Shown piece after piece: positions 8,186-16,746 of a stretch of 50,144 bases of DNA. The stretch's first letter is position 1. Every line of letters starts with the position of its first letter. The notes under the pieces are model-generated. The model ran no database searches, was not told where the DNA came from, and was given only the letters and a program-made list of their open reading frames with translations. Position numbers and translations under genes: made by a program. The DNA is from Trueperella sp. (GTDB taxonomy: Bacteria; Actinomycetota; Actinomycetes; Actinomycetales; Actinomycetaceae), in the NCBI GenBank assembly GCA_022783305.1, contig JALEWQ010000100.1, forward strand, positions 1-50,144, given 5' to 3'.

Positions 8186-9063
8186 CGTCTTCTTTACAAT
8201 TCAGATTTGACCCTTATTACGACCAACAAGTAGCGGCCACAATGCTGAGCATTACCCATGTTTCGAAAACGGGACTGCACAAGCATGCATGCTCGGTGCT
8301 TTCGCATGAGGAAGTATCTATCATGGCGGCTACTATCACCTCTTGGTCGCAAAGAATTCACGGTGTTCACGCTCAGCAGCCGTCACAAGAGCTGGACAGG
8401 CACCACCACTGCACGTCCCTGCAGGATCTGGACGTTTTAAACATCTGGGAAGCGCACGTTGACCTACGACTCAGCGTGTGCCCCGAATGCGGCAAACTCT
8501 ACCTCTTTGTTACTTTCTTGAGCGATCAACGTGAAACTATCGAGGACAGTACCGGTCTACTAGTTGATCGTGAGCAACTCCAATGTCTAGCCAGGATCAT
8601 TAATGAATCGACGGATTGTGCTGGCTACTGCACCTTCGGCGCTCAAGATTTCAGTTTCAAATACTCTATTCACCCTGCGGTCACCATCACACGTGATCGG
8701 CTAGTTGTACACACTCCGGTCGAGCAGCAGTATCCAGTGACGATTCACGATGCGCAATGGCATGATTTGCTAGCTTTCGTTGAACAGCTGAACGACGGCG
8801 AAGAAGTCGCCCTTGCATGTACGACGACCCGGAACGCAGGCTCCTGCTATGTCACATTATCGGCAACTCAACAACCAGATGACCTATTCTTTGACGATCA
8901 CTTTATTTCTACAGTGAATATCCGCGTATTCGGCCCAGGCGGAGGTGCTGGCCAGGGTTATTCCTTCATGAGTGCGAATAGCCGTTACGGCATGCAAGCC
9001 GTCACTATGGATGACACCCACGCGATGGTTTTCAACGGCCTCTCCTTTCACTTCGTTCCGTAG
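8182..9063 (+). CDS. Unknown protein in immunity position, low GC
   Basis: A 293-residue cytoplasmic-looking protein with no signal peptide or membrane segment and no recognised family. A CPECGK pair sits in LSVCPECGKLYLFVTFL near residues 96-112 and may be half of a zinc site. The rest is mixed alpha/beta with several scattered Cys and His. Its ATG overlaps the end of the upstream frame (ATGA, 8182-8185) and has its own GAGGTGAG 7 bases upstream. Codon usage is like the upstream gene and unlike the flanks, so the two were acquired together. A toxin-immunity pairing is inferred from order, co-transfer and the DUF4258-like neighbour only. Confidence 0.65.
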   Translation: MTSSLQFRFDPYYDQQVAATMLSITHVSKTGLHKHACSVLSHEEVSIMAATITSWSQRIHGVHAQQPSQELDRHHHCTSLQDLDVLNIWEAHVDLRLSVCPECGKLYLFVTFLSDQRETIEDSTGLLVDREQLQCLARIINESTDCAGYCTFGAQDFSFKYSIHPAVTITRDRLVVHTPVEQQYPVTIHDAQWHDLLAFVEQLNDGEEVALACTTTRNAGSCYVTLSATQQPDDLFFDDHFISTVNIRVFGPGGGAGQGYSFMSANSRYGMQAVTMDDTHAMVFNGLSFHFVP

Positions 9064-9097
9064 TGGGCAACTCCGGCAGTTCCGAGGATCCTGCCTC

Positions 9098-9174
9098 GCG
9101 ACAGTTCTCTTGAATATACCGACTGCCGGTTCATATACGGGCCTGGTCAGGCTCAGATTCATGTTTTATGTCGG
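9098..9174 (+). repeat. 77-bp interspersed repeat, copy B
   Basis: Copy B is in direct orientation to copy A, 1690 bases away, with two mismatches. It begins about 35 bases after the stop of the 293-aa gene, so A and B bracket the low-GC gene pair. Confidence 0.9.
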
Positions 9175-9220
9175 GCTGACGGACAAAAAGCCGCAGAGCC
9201 TCATTTGCCTTCAGTTCTAA

Positions 9221-9256
9221 CTATCCACACTCTTCAAAACGCTACGGCTATCCACA
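9221..9256 (+). promoter_or_regulatory. Two DnaA-box-like sites (CTATCCACA x2)
   Basis: CTATCCACA occurs at 9221-9229 and 9248-9256, 27 bases apart, just downstream of repeat B. Each differs from the TTATCCACA consensus at one position. Function is unknown; the same 9-mer recurs at 29211. Confidence 0.35.
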
Positions 9257-9307
9257 ATTGGCCATCAGCCGCACGCAGTCCGCGTGGAACTCTGCCACCG
9301 TGGATGC

Positions 9308-10153
9308 ATGTGGAACGGAGTGATCTCCCGCGCGGAGCTAGAACAAGCCGGCATAAACGGGCATCGCATTGCGCAGTTACAGGCCAAGGGAGAGCTCTTC
9401 CATGTAAGCCGCGGCTGGTATGCCTGGCAAGGCGCGGATCCACTCGTTAAGCTTGCGGCTACCGGCAACACTCGAGTGGGATGCCTATCCGCATGTAAAG
9501 TTCATGAGCTCTGGGTGCCACCCCAAACGAATCAGACGATTCACCTTGTAGCCAACAATTGGGAGTCGGTTGACAAGATTGCCGGGAGAATCCGAAACGC
9601 CACGAATGGTCGGATCGAGCCGATCATCCACCGCGATTTTGGCAGCAAGAACGAGCTCGTTGTAGACGTGAAACGAGCTGTCGAGCACGCGGCCCGATTC
9701 CATAGCCCGGAGGAGGCTTTGATCGTCATCGAGTCAGCACTGAACCTTGGCAAGATGTCCGTCTCCGATGCCAAGTACCTGTTGAGCTCGATCCCCAAGA
9801 GCCGGGCGCGCCGTCTAAGAAATCTTCAGACGACCTCTCAGTCAGGCAGTGAAACCCGGGTGGCTCATTTCCTGCGCAATCGCGGTCTCAAGGTGGTTCA
9901 GCAGTTCTCCCCCGTACCTGGCTGGTACGTGGACATGCTCGTTGGGAACTCATGGATTCTCGAGTGCGACTCCGTGGCCCATCATGCGGGTGAAGACGCC
10001 TTTGCCCGAGACAGACAACGGGACCTCCTCCTCAAAGAAATGGGTTTTGAGGTCACCCGCCTTAGCTACCGGCAGATATGGCACGACTGGGAGAACACGA
10101 AAGACTCGCTGATAAGAATCATCGCACGCCGGAACTATCGCAAATGGCCTTAG
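9308..10153 (+). CDS. AbiEi-like winged helix / DUF559 (Vsr-like nuclease fold) protein
   Basis: About 281 residues. The N-terminus (GVISRAELEQAGINGHRIAQ, then GELFHVSRGWYA) resembles the winged-helix domain of AbiEi-type antitoxins. The C-terminal third, from SGSETRVAHFLRNRG through PGWYVDMLVGNSWILECD to RDRQRDLLLKEMGFEVTRLSY, matches the DUF559 restriction-endonuclease-like fold with a D...ExD core. Such two-part proteins are common orphans in actinobacteria; the biochemical role is not established. The start is uncertain: ATG 9308 is preferred, and GTG 9284 and ATG 9304 (another frame) were considered. The gene sits alone between direct repeat B and inverted repeat C. Confidence 0.75.
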   Translation: MWNGVISRAELEQAGINGHRIAQLQAKGELFHVSRGWYAWQGADPLVKLAATGNTRVGCLSACKVHELWVPPQTNQTIHLVANNWESVDKIAGRIRNATNGRIEPIIHRDFGSKNELVVDVKRAVEHAARFHSPEEALIVIESALNLGKMSVSDAKYLLSSIPKSRARRLRNLQTTSQSGSETRVAHFLRNRGLKVVQQFSPVPGWYVDMLVGNSWILECDSVAHHAGEDAFARDRQRDLLLKEMGFEVTRLSYRQIWHDWENTKDSLIRIIARRNYRKWP

Positions 10154-10189
10154 CCACCACGGGAACATCCGAGCCGCTGCGTACCCGGC

Positions 10190-10266
10190 CCGACACAACG
10201 CATGAATCTGAGCCCTACCAGGCCCATATATGAACCGGCAGTCGGTATATTCAAAAGAACTGTCGG
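10190..10266 (-). repeat. 77-bp interspersed repeat, copy C (inverted)
   Basis: This is the reverse complement of the A/B element, with intact CCGACA and TGTCGG ends on both sides. It lies between the DUF559-like gene and the sugar permease operon, 92 bases before the permease ATG, so it may also influence that promoter region. Confidence 0.88.
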
Positions 10267-10357
10267 GAGGTGGACCAAATCCTCAAGTGAAGTGTCGGAC
10301 GACCCATATAGGCGCACGGGCGCTCATTGATCTAGTCTATCGGCAGGAGGTGGTCCC

Positions 10358-11365
10358 ATGTCAGCACAAAAAGCCGGCGCTCAGGCCGGTAGCCAGGCCG
10401 GCGCCCAAGCCGATAGCCGACCCGGCGCCCAGACCAGTCTGGCGAGCACGCCCAGCCCGACCCTCGACGCCGGGCCCCGGCCACGCCGAACCGCCCGCAA
10501 GCGCAAGGAAATTGCCACCGCATACACCATGCTCATCCCCTCCTTCATCGGGGTTGGATTCTTCCTCATGGTTCCGATTGTGCTGGTCATCGCGATCTCG
10601 TTCGTCAACTGGAACCTCATCTCGCCGCCCACGTTCGTCGGGTTGAGCAATTACGAGACCATGTTTTCCTCCCCCGGTTTTTGGAATTCGGTGAAGGTGA
10701 CAGTCGTCTTCTCCCTCATTGCGATTCCGGCCGCGATCATTCTCGGCCTGCTCATCGCGGTGGGGCTCAACAGGAAGCTGCCCGGCTCCGGAGTCTTGCA
10801 GATCATGTACGTGATCCCCTGGGTGGCCGCACCGCTTGCGCTGGGTATCGTGTGGAGCTGGCTGCTGGCGCCGTCGGGGCTGATCAACGAGGTCCTCGGC
10901 ACGCGCGCGTCGTGGCTGTCCAGCGAGACGACCGCGCTGCCGGTGGTGGCGTTCGTCTACGTGTGGCAGAACGTCGGCTACATCTCCCTGTTCTTCCTCG
11001 CGGCCCTCCAGTCCATTCCGCGCGACATCTACGAGGCTGCCTCCCTCGACGGCGCCGGCCCCTTGCGCACGCTGTGGTCGATCACGATGCCGCTGGTGCG
11101 GCCCACGACCTTCTTCGTCACCGTCACATCGTTCATCGCGTCCTTCCAGATTTTCGACCTCGTCTACGGGCTCACGGACGGCAACCCCGGCTATCCCGGT
11201 GGTACGACGGACGTGATCGCGGCCCGCATCTACACCGCGGCGTTCGCCTCGCCTCGGATTGGGGAGGCGGCGGCGATGGCTGTTTTCCTCATGGTCTTAA
11301 TTGTGGCAGTGACCGTCATCCAACAGCGCTACTTCGCCAGGCGCATGACCTACGAAATGAGCTGA
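10358..11365 (+). CDS. Carbohydrate ABC transporter permease (CUT1, MalF/UgpA type)
   Basis: A 335-residue inner-membrane permease. Residues 1-50 form an Ala/Gln/Pro-rich cytoplasmic tail. Six membrane segments follow, the first near YTMLIPSFIGVGFFLMVPIVL. The EAA loop that docks on the ATPase reads EAASLDGAGPLRTLWSITMPL around residues 228-248. AGGAGG lies 7 bases before the ATG. The next permease starts 1 base after its stop. The matching solute-binding protein is at 14419, and no ATPase gene is in the window, which is usual where one MsmK/UgpC-type ATPase serves many CUT1 importers. The sugar is unknown. Confidence 0.9.
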   Translation: MSAQKAGAQAGSQAGAQADSRPGAQTSLASTPSPTLDAGPRPRRTARKRKEIATAYTMLIPSFIGVGFFLMVPIVLVIAISFVNWNLISPPTFVGLSNYETMFSSPGFWNSVKVTVVFSLIAIPAAIILGLLIAVGLNRKLPGSGVLQIMYVIPWVAAPLALGIVWSWLLAPSGLINEVLGTRASWLSSETTALPVVAFVYVWQNVGYISLFFLAALQSIPRDIYEAASLDGAGPLRTLWSITMPLVRPTTFFVTVTSFIASFQIFDLVYGLTDGNPGYPGGTTDVIAARIYTAAFASPRIGEAAAMAVFLMVLIVAVTVIQQRYFARRMTYEMS

Positions 11366-11366
11366 C

Positions 11367-12221
11367 ATGACGACTCTCAAGCGTCCCCGCTATCGCAAGA
11401 AGAACTCGATCCTGTCGATCCTGCTCACCTACGCCCTGCTCATTTCGGGGGCCCTGCTCACGGTGCTGCCCCTTGTTTTTTCGATCACGACGTCGCTTCG
11501 CACCGAGCGTGACCTCGTCCAGCGCGGCGCGCTCTCCCTGCCTGGCGAGGTGACCTTCGATAACTATGTCCGGCTTTTTACCGAGCACGACTTCATTGTT
11601 CCCCTGGCGGTCACCATTCAGGTGGTGGCCGTGATGGTGGTTGGCCAGTTTGTCTCCTCGATTCTGGCGGCATACGCGTTCGCCCGCCTGGAGTTTCCTG
11701 GCCGGCAGTTCCTGTTCTGGGCCTATATTTCGACCATGATGATTCCCGCGATCGTCACGATGATTCCGTTGTTCACCATGATGAGCGAGTGGGGTCTGCG
11801 CAATACGTTCGCGGGCATCGTCCTGCCCTTCATGCTGGGTTCGCCGTATGCGATCTTCTTGTTGCGGCAGAGTTTTATGGCGCTCCCGCAGGAGATCCTC
11901 GACGCCGCCGAGCTTGACGGCGCTGGCTTCTGGCGTCAGCTGTGGTCGATCGCGTTGCCGATGAATCGGCCCATCCTTGTCACGCTGCTACTTATCACGG
12001 TGGTCTCGCAGTGGAACAACTTCTTGTGGCCGTCGATCGTCTCCCCGCGCAAGGAGTGGAACGTGTTGACGGTTGCGACGGCGGGCCTGCAGTCTCAGTA
12101 CGCGGCCAACTGGACCCTGGTCATGGCCGCGACCACCCTTTCGATCCTGCCGTTACTCATTTTGTTTGTCGCGTTCAACAAGCAGATTGTGCGTTCGATC
12201 GGGATCTCCTCGTTTAAGTAG
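11367..12221 (+). CDS. Carbohydrate ABC transporter permease (CUT1, MalG/UgpE type)
   Basis: A 284-residue second permease subunit with six hydrophobic segments. Its EAA motif is DAAELDGAGFWRQLWSIALPM (around residues 178-198). It pairs with the preceding permease, is almost certainly co-transcribed, and starts 1 base after that gene's stop. Typical operons of this type also hold the binding protein; here that gene follows only after two opposite-strand genes. Confidence 0.9.
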   Translation: MTTLKRPRYRKKNSILSILLTYALLISGALLTVLPLVFSITTSLRTERDLVQRGALSLPGEVTFDNYVRLFTEHDFIVPLAVTIQVVAVMVVGQFVSSILAAYAFARLEFPGRQFLFWAYISTMMIPAIVTMIPLFTMMSEWGLRNTFAGIVLPFMLGSPYAIFLLRQSFMALPQEILDAAELDGAGFWRQLWSIALPMNRPILVTLLLITVVSQWNNFLWPSIVSPRKEWNVLTVATAGLQSQYAANWTLVMAATTLSILPLLILFVAFNKQIVRSIGISSFK

Positions 12222-12256
12222 GAACGCTGCCAGCCCCGACGACGACGTCCCACCCG

Positions 12257-12320
12257 GCACCGACGCCGCCCGTTGTCGGTGCGAGATAGTAAAGATAAAC
12301 AAGATAAACAAGATAGTAAA
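12257..12320 (+). terminator. Weak hairpin and AT-rich direct repeats after the permease pair
   Basis: GCACCGAC (12257-12264) pairs with GTCGGTGC (12275-12282) around a 10-base loop and could end the permease transcript. It is followed at 12285-12320 by direct repeats of AACAAGATA flanked by two GATAGTAAAG copies. These are strikingly AT-rich for this genome and have no known role. Confidence 0.4.
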
Positions 12321-12351
12321 GGATACAAAGGCACGTCCTCGCTGACCCGGG

Positions 12352-12879
12352 TTAGGATGCTATCGGGTTGTCCGGGCAGTCTCCCGTGATCACCCCAATG
12401 TCGCAGATGACCGACCTCGCCCGGTACACCTGGTCGCCGACGATCAAGAACACCTGTTCGGGATCCGGGGTACCCGGGTCATTGGTATCAGCGCAGATGT
12501 AGGGAAGTTCCTCGCCCGGGACGTGGGTGAGCAGGAAAAAGTTCCACCAATCGTCGCTGATCCCATCTTTGACCACCCGCTTCGCCCACCACGTTCCCTC
12601 GCCATCGCCCGTCGGGACGAACGTGCATTCGATGAGGTCGGCGTCGGTCTCCCGCTCACGATCCAGTACCTCGCGGGTCACTACCGGCGCTGCGGCGTCG
12701 ATAGCGCCGCCACACGTTTGCTCCGCTTGCTCCGCTTGTTCCGCCTCCTCGCCGTCAAGCCACTGAAAATAGTCCGGAAGATCCGGGTAGATCATCTCGT
12801 CTGGATCTAAGAGGCAAGGCTCCGATTCGCACCCGGCGAGCACAAAAAGCAACGCGGCTAAGGAAGCGATCCACCTCAT
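12352..12879 (-). CDS. Lipoprotein co-encoded with the S1 protease
   Basis: A 175-residue predicted lipoprotein. The signal peptide MRWIASLAALLFVLAGC ends in a clear LAGC lipobox, so Cys17 should be lipidated. The mature part is acidic, with EEAEQAEQAEQ encoded by a short tandem DNA repeat, and has several Cys (C22, TCGG, ECTF, ICAD, ICDIG, DCPD) that may form disulfides. No family was recognised. ATG 12879 overlaps the protease stop as ATGA and has a GGGAG 8 bases upstream, so translation is coupled. Proximity suggests it works with the protease, as an inhibitor, chaperone or surface partner (inference). Confidence 0.75.
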   Translation of the reverse strand: MRWIASLAALLFVLAGCESEPCLLDPDEMIYPDLPDYFQWLDGEEAEQAEQAEQTCGGAIDAAAPVVTREVLDRERETDADLIECTFVPTGDGEGTWWAKRVVKDGISDDWWNFFLLTHVPGEELPYICADTNDPGTPDPEQVFLIVGDQVYRARSVICDIGVITGDCPDNPIAS

Positions 12880-14201
12880 CTGCTTGCTCCCAGTCGTGCC
12901 GAGGATGCCCACCGCGTCACGCCCTTAAACTCGGTTATGTAGTAGAAGTTATTATGGCAGTCTGTCACGTTCTCTCTTGGCCCTCCTGTGACAATCCCGA
13001 GTACTTCCACGGAATCGGGCTTACTCGCTGATCGGTAGTAGACCGGCCCTCCAGAGTCACCATGCCGGAAACCCGTGCACGTACCAATACCGTCGCGATT
13101 TGGATCGTGTCGAAGCTTCGTGAGATACCCAGCGAAAGGGTGATCTATCCGAGCCGTGACGTGCGAGGCGATAACGACGAATCGACACAGAGATCCAGTC
13201 TTTCGACCACTTGTACACAGTTCTGTCCCATTGGCGCGCGATCCCGCATTGGCTCGGCTTATCGGTAGCCAATTAGAGGAGTTTATGCCACCACTAAATA
13301 GTTTCGAATCAAATCCCGGTCCTCGCAAAAGCTGCCAATCTCCAAAGCTCTTGGTTGTTCCAGGCCATGTCGTCGTATATGTAGTGCCAACGTATCCACC
13401 GGAGCCAGGATTGTAGAAGCTTCCTTTCTCGCAATGCCCTGCCGTCATCCCATATACTTCGCCTCGGATGTTCACTGGAAAGCCCAACGAACATCCCCCC
13501 TTTGGGCCATTAATCGCCCCACCCCCGTAGAACCGCACATAATCACGATCCCTCGTAGCAGCAGATTCGGGTGTCGTTTCCGGAGAAACTCTAATTCTCA
13601 TTCCCCTTGCCTCTGCCAATTCACGCAAGCCATCAAGGCCCACGCCATGGCCCTCGTACACACTCGATAGCTCTGGATCCGATTGGAATTCGAGCAAATC
13701 CTCAGGCTGATCCTCTAACACCGCAGGGGGAACAGATACCCCTAGAGAGTTCGATTCCAAATCCACACTCACAGATACAACGTCATCCCCAAAACTGTCG
13801 ACGATATCGCTCTGCAAAGCGAGTAGATCATCTAACGAGTGCTCGACTTGAACGAAGCGAACCAGAGCAAGTTCTTCACTCGAAAGAAGTGAACGAAGAT
13901 CATTTTCACCGTTGCCTCCTGCCACATAGACCTCGACCATCGTTCGATCCGACGTCAATGAGTGCCCAGCAAACTCGTCCTCGCGCGCATCAATATATTC
14001 GCCGATCCGATCCGCAACAGCCTCCAACTCAGGGCTAGCCTCACCGAACCAAATTCGCTCACCATTAGCATCAACTTCATTGACCCCACGCGTCGTCGCT
14101 TCGGATTCTGCAACCGCTGTTCCAGTAACAAAGCCACCCGCAAAAACCATAGCAAGCGCACCAAATGTCGCCAGAATGACTTTTAGTATTGAAGACCTCA
14201 T
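12876..14201 (-). CDS. Secreted trypsin-like (S1, streptogrisin-type) serine protease
   Basis: A 441-residue pre-pro-protease. A signal peptide spans residues 1-31. An acidic pro-region of about 190 residues with streptogrisin/alpha-lytic-type pro-peptide character follows. The catalytic triad is visible: His256 in TAGHC, Asp288 in FGDW and Ser383 in GDSGGP. Cys237/257, 329/339 and 375/415 are positioned as S1 disulfides. The protein should be exported and self-processed. GC content is lower than the surrounding sugar-transport genes. ATG 14201 is preferred over GTG 14210. A TATAGT sequence at 14239-14244 (minus) may be its -10 box. It lies antisense inside the sugar-transport locus. Confidence 0.9.
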   Translation of the reverse strand: MRSSILKVILATFGALAMVFAGGFVTGTAVAESEATTRGVNEVDANGERIWFGEASPELEAVADRIGEYIDAREDEFAGHSLTSDRTMVEVYVAGGNGENDLRSLLSSEELALVRFVQVEHSLDDLLALQSDIVDSFGDDVVSVSVDLESNSLGVSVPPAVLEDQPEDLLEFQSDPELSSVYEGHGVGLDGLRELAEARGMRIRVSPETTPESAATRDRDYVRFYGGGAINGPKGGCSLGFPVNIRGEVYGMTAGHCEKGSFYNPGSGGYVGTTYTTTWPGTTKSFGDWQLLRGPGFDSKLFSGGINSSNWLPISRANAGSRANGTELCTSGRKTGSLCRFVVIASHVTARIDHPFAGYLTKLRHDPNRDGIGTCTGFRHGDSGGPVYYRSASKPDSVEVLGIVTGGPRENVTDCHNNFYYITEFKGVTRWASSARLGASR

Positions 14202-14418
14202 CGAGCTCACCCCATCCCCGCATCCCGATAAGGACTACACTATACGCAATATGGTCTTTATCACGTATTTCTGCTGTCGGCTTAAGCGCTCCCCTTCCTC
14301 AGTCCTGCGGGCCGGGCCGCCCCAGCGCCCGCACCGTATCCGCACGCAGACCAACTTGTTAACATTTCAACTGGTAGTGTGGCTTTAGTGGCAAACTGCC
14401 CTCGACATTAGGAGAGAC

Positions 14419-15759
14419 ATGAAGCGTTCATTCATTACCGCCGCGGCGGCACTCGGCACGCTCGGACTTGTGCTGAGCGCTTGCTCGCCGAGCACGAGCA
14501 GCGGCACCGAGACCACCGGCGCCACGAGCAGCACCGATTCCGGCGAGAAGGCGACCGTCACGTTCCGCCTGTGGGACGACGTCGCCGCCCCGGCTTACGA
14601 AGCATCTTTCAAGGAGTTCACGGCTCAGCACCCGAACATCGACGTCAAGGTTGAGGTTGTGCCGTGGGCGGACTACTGGACTCAGCTGCCCCTCGATGTG
14701 GCATCGGGCGAGATGGCCGACATCTACTGGGTCAACTCCTCCAACTTCGCCCTGTATGCTGACAACGGCAACCTCATGAACATCACTAAGGAGATCGGCA
14801 CGGACCACGACGAGTGGCAGCAGTCGGTGGTCGATCTCTACACTCGCAACGACGCGCTGTGGGGCATCCCCCAGATCTGGGACTCCATCGGCCTGTTCTA
14901 CAACAAGGATCTCGTCGACGCCGCCGGCGTCGACGTCACGAAGCTTAAGTGGGGCGGCGAGGACGACACGCTCCTGCCCGCCCTGCAGAAGCTGACCAAG
15001 GACGCGAACGGCGCCGCCGCCGATTCGGCCGACTTCGATGCGAACAACATCAAGACCTACGGCATGAACGCCCAGGCCGACCTTCAGGCGATCTACCTTC
15101 CGTTCCTGGCGCAGGCCGGCGGTCAGTTCCAGAAGGAGGACGGCTCGTTCGACTTCGCCTCGGAGCAGGGTGTCCAGGCCTTCACCTACCTCACGGACCT
15201 GATCAACAAGTACCACGTGGCGCCGTCGGCTGCCGAGACGAACACCAACGGCGACCTCTCCCGCGAGATGTTCATCCGCGGCGACATGGCCCTCTTCCAG
15301 TCCGGCCCGTACTCGCTGAAGACCATCGCCGAGAACACGGACATCAACTGGGGTCTGACCAACCTTATCGCCGGCCCCGAGGGAGCGATCTCCACCTCGC
15401 ACGGCGTCGTCGCCGTGGGAAACGAGCAGACCAAGAACCGCGAGGCCACCATTGAGGTCCTCAAGTGGCTCGGCTCCGCCGAGGGCCAGGCGCCGCTCGG
15501 CCAGATGGGCGTGTCCTTCCCCGGCGCCGTCGCCGCGCAGGATTACTTCGTCAACTACTGGGCGGAGCAGGGCGTGGACGTGTCGGTCTTCATCGATTCG
15601 GCCTCCGGCAAGACCACCCTGTCGCCGTTCGGCCCGGACGTCAACGCCGGTTCGGAGGCTTTCACCCCGCGTCTGCTGGACGTCTTCCTCGGCTCGGTCC
15701 CCGTCGAGCAGGGCCTGAAGGAGGCGCAGGACACCGGTAACGCCGCGATGGGCTTCTAG
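14419..15759 (+). CDS. Sugar ABC transporter substrate-binding lipoprotein
   Basis: A 446-residue extracellular binding protein of solute-binding family 1. The signal peptide ends in LSAC (Cys22), so it is membrane-anchored. The mature domain begins TVTFRLWDD and contains the family pattern VPWADYWTQLPLDVASGEMADIYW, then LWGIPQIWDS and FIRGDMALFQSGPY. AGGAGAG lies 6 bases upstream of the ATG. It should deliver a carbohydrate to the permease pair at 10358-12221. A strong terminator follows directly. It is separately transcribed from the permeases, which allows excess binding protein. Confidence 0.92.
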   Translation: MKRSFITAAAALGTLGLVLSACSPSTSSGTETTGATSSTDSGEKATVTFRLWDDVAAPAYEASFKEFTAQHPNIDVKVEVVPWADYWTQLPLDVASGEMADIYWVNSSNFALYADNGNLMNITKEIGTDHDEWQQSVVDLYTRNDALWGIPQIWDSIGLFYNKDLVDAAGVDVTKLKWGGEDDTLLPALQKLTKDANGAAADSADFDANNIKTYGMNAQADLQAIYLPFLAQAGGQFQKEDGSFDFASEQGVQAFTYLTDLINKYHVAPSAAETNTNGDLSREMFIRGDMALFQSGPYSLKTIAENTDINWGLTNLIAGPEGAISTSHGVVAVGNEQTKNREATIEVLKWLGSAEGQAPLGQMGVSFPGAVAAQDYFVNYWAEQGVDVSVFIDSASGKTTLSPFGPDVNAGSEAFTPRLLDVFLGSVPVEQGLKEAQDTGNAAMGF

Positions 15760-15781
15760 CCGACGTCGCAGAACCTAGATG

Positions 15782-15814
15782 AGTGTGGGCGGGCCAAACC
15801 CGCCCACACTTTTT
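15782..15814 (+). terminator. Intrinsic terminator of the sugar-binding protein gene
   Basis: A perfect 12-bp stem (AGTGTGGGCGGG / CCCGCCCACACT) with a CCAAA loop is followed by TTTTT. Confidence 0.93.
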
Positions 15815-15902
15815 CACAGGAAATTCCCAGATCCAACGCCACTTCCTCCAGGGATCATTAAGGGTTGGGTGGGTACAGTAGGTTCAGCGGAAAGGATGGG
15901 CG

Positions 15903-16649
15903 ATGAATGGTCGTTTTGTGGCGTGCATGGGTGCACTGACGGCTATCCTCACCGCGTGTGGGGGCGACGTCGCCGCCGATCCCACGACCGCACCTTCCAC
16001 CGCCGTCGACCACTGCACCGACCCCCTCAAGAACGCCACCACCACCGTCAACGCCCGTGAGCTCGCGTTCTGCCAGGCGGAGGCCCTCGGTAAGCTCGCG
16101 GGCTACGTTCAGGAGGACACCGTCAACGGGAAGCTCGCCACACGCTCGCGCGCAAACATGGATCCGCTCGCCGTGGAGATTGAGTCCTTCGACCGTGGCG
16201 GGAAGGAGTCGGGCCGCGTCATCCTCGTGGGTGGCAACACGTTCGTCCTGCGTGACGACGCCTGGGTTCAGGCCACCTCCGACTCCAGCGACGAGACCCT
16301 CGCCTTCCAGTCCACCCTGCCCGTGCGTTACGAGGCGCTGCTCAACCCAAAGGCGCGGGCGGCAGGCACGGACCCCGCGCTCGAGTACAAGGTCGTGGGC
16401 AGCGACGTCGTGGACGGCACGCCCGTCACGGTGCTGACCCTCACCGTCAACGACGACGCCGACCGGCTCGTCTCCAAGCTTTTCATTCGCGACGACTACG
16501 TGGTGATCCGCTCCGAGTCGGAGTACACGGTAAACGGCAAGGAGAGCACGCGTACCGCCACGCTGACGGCGGTGGACGAGCCGCAGGACATCATCAACCC
16601 GCGCTTCGAGGACGACGAGCACCGCTCCGAGCTGGAGGCAGCCAAGTAA
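15903..16649 (+). CDS. Putative lipoprotein (LppX/LprG-like fold possible)
   Basis: A 248-residue predicted lipoprotein. MNGRFVACMGALTAILTAC ends in an LTAC lipobox. The mature domain has an extended beta pattern with KLATRSRANMDPLAVEIES, VILVGGNTFVLRDDAWVQ and VDGTPVTVLTLTVNDDADRLVSKLFI. This resembles the LolA/LppX-type lipoproteins of actinobacteria, but the match is by eye only. AAAGGATGGGCG precedes the ATG. The gene is monocistronic between a strong terminator upstream and a convergent terminator downstream. Confidence 0.7.
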   Translation: MNGRFVACMGALTAILTACGGDVAADPTTAPSTAVDHCTDPLKNATTTVNARELAFCQAEALGKLAGYVQEDTVNGKLATRSRANMDPLAVEIESFDRGGKESGRVILVGGNTFVLRDDAWVQATSDSSDETLAFQSTLPVRYEALLNPKARAAGTDPALEYKVVGSDVVDGTPVTVLTLTVNDDADRLVSKLFIRDDYVVIRSESEYTVNGKESTRTATLTAVDEPQDIINPRFEDDEHRSELEAAK

Positions 16650-16678
16650 ACCTGGTGTGGCAATGGCCTGCGGGTGCT

Positions 16679-16721
16679 ACGCGTGAGGGGGTGGGCCACA
16701 TGGGCCCACCCCCTCACGCGT
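16679..16721. terminator. Bidirectional terminator hairpin
   Basis: A perfect 19-bp stem (ACGCGTGAGGGGGTGGGCC and its complement) encloses a 5-base loop, between the convergent lipoprotein and dehydrogenase genes. It lacks long U-tracts. Confidence 0.75.
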
Positions 16722-16746
16722 GCCTGCCACCGGCAACTACTTCTCG

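Noticed and set aside
10230-10646. 138-codon plus frame across repeat C
   Set aside because: It starts inside the repeat and runs out of frame through the permease gene.
10358-15759. Missing ATPase in the sugar transporter locus as evidence of a broken operon
   Set aside because: CUT1 importers of Gram-positives commonly share one ATPase encoded elsewhere, so its absence here is normal.
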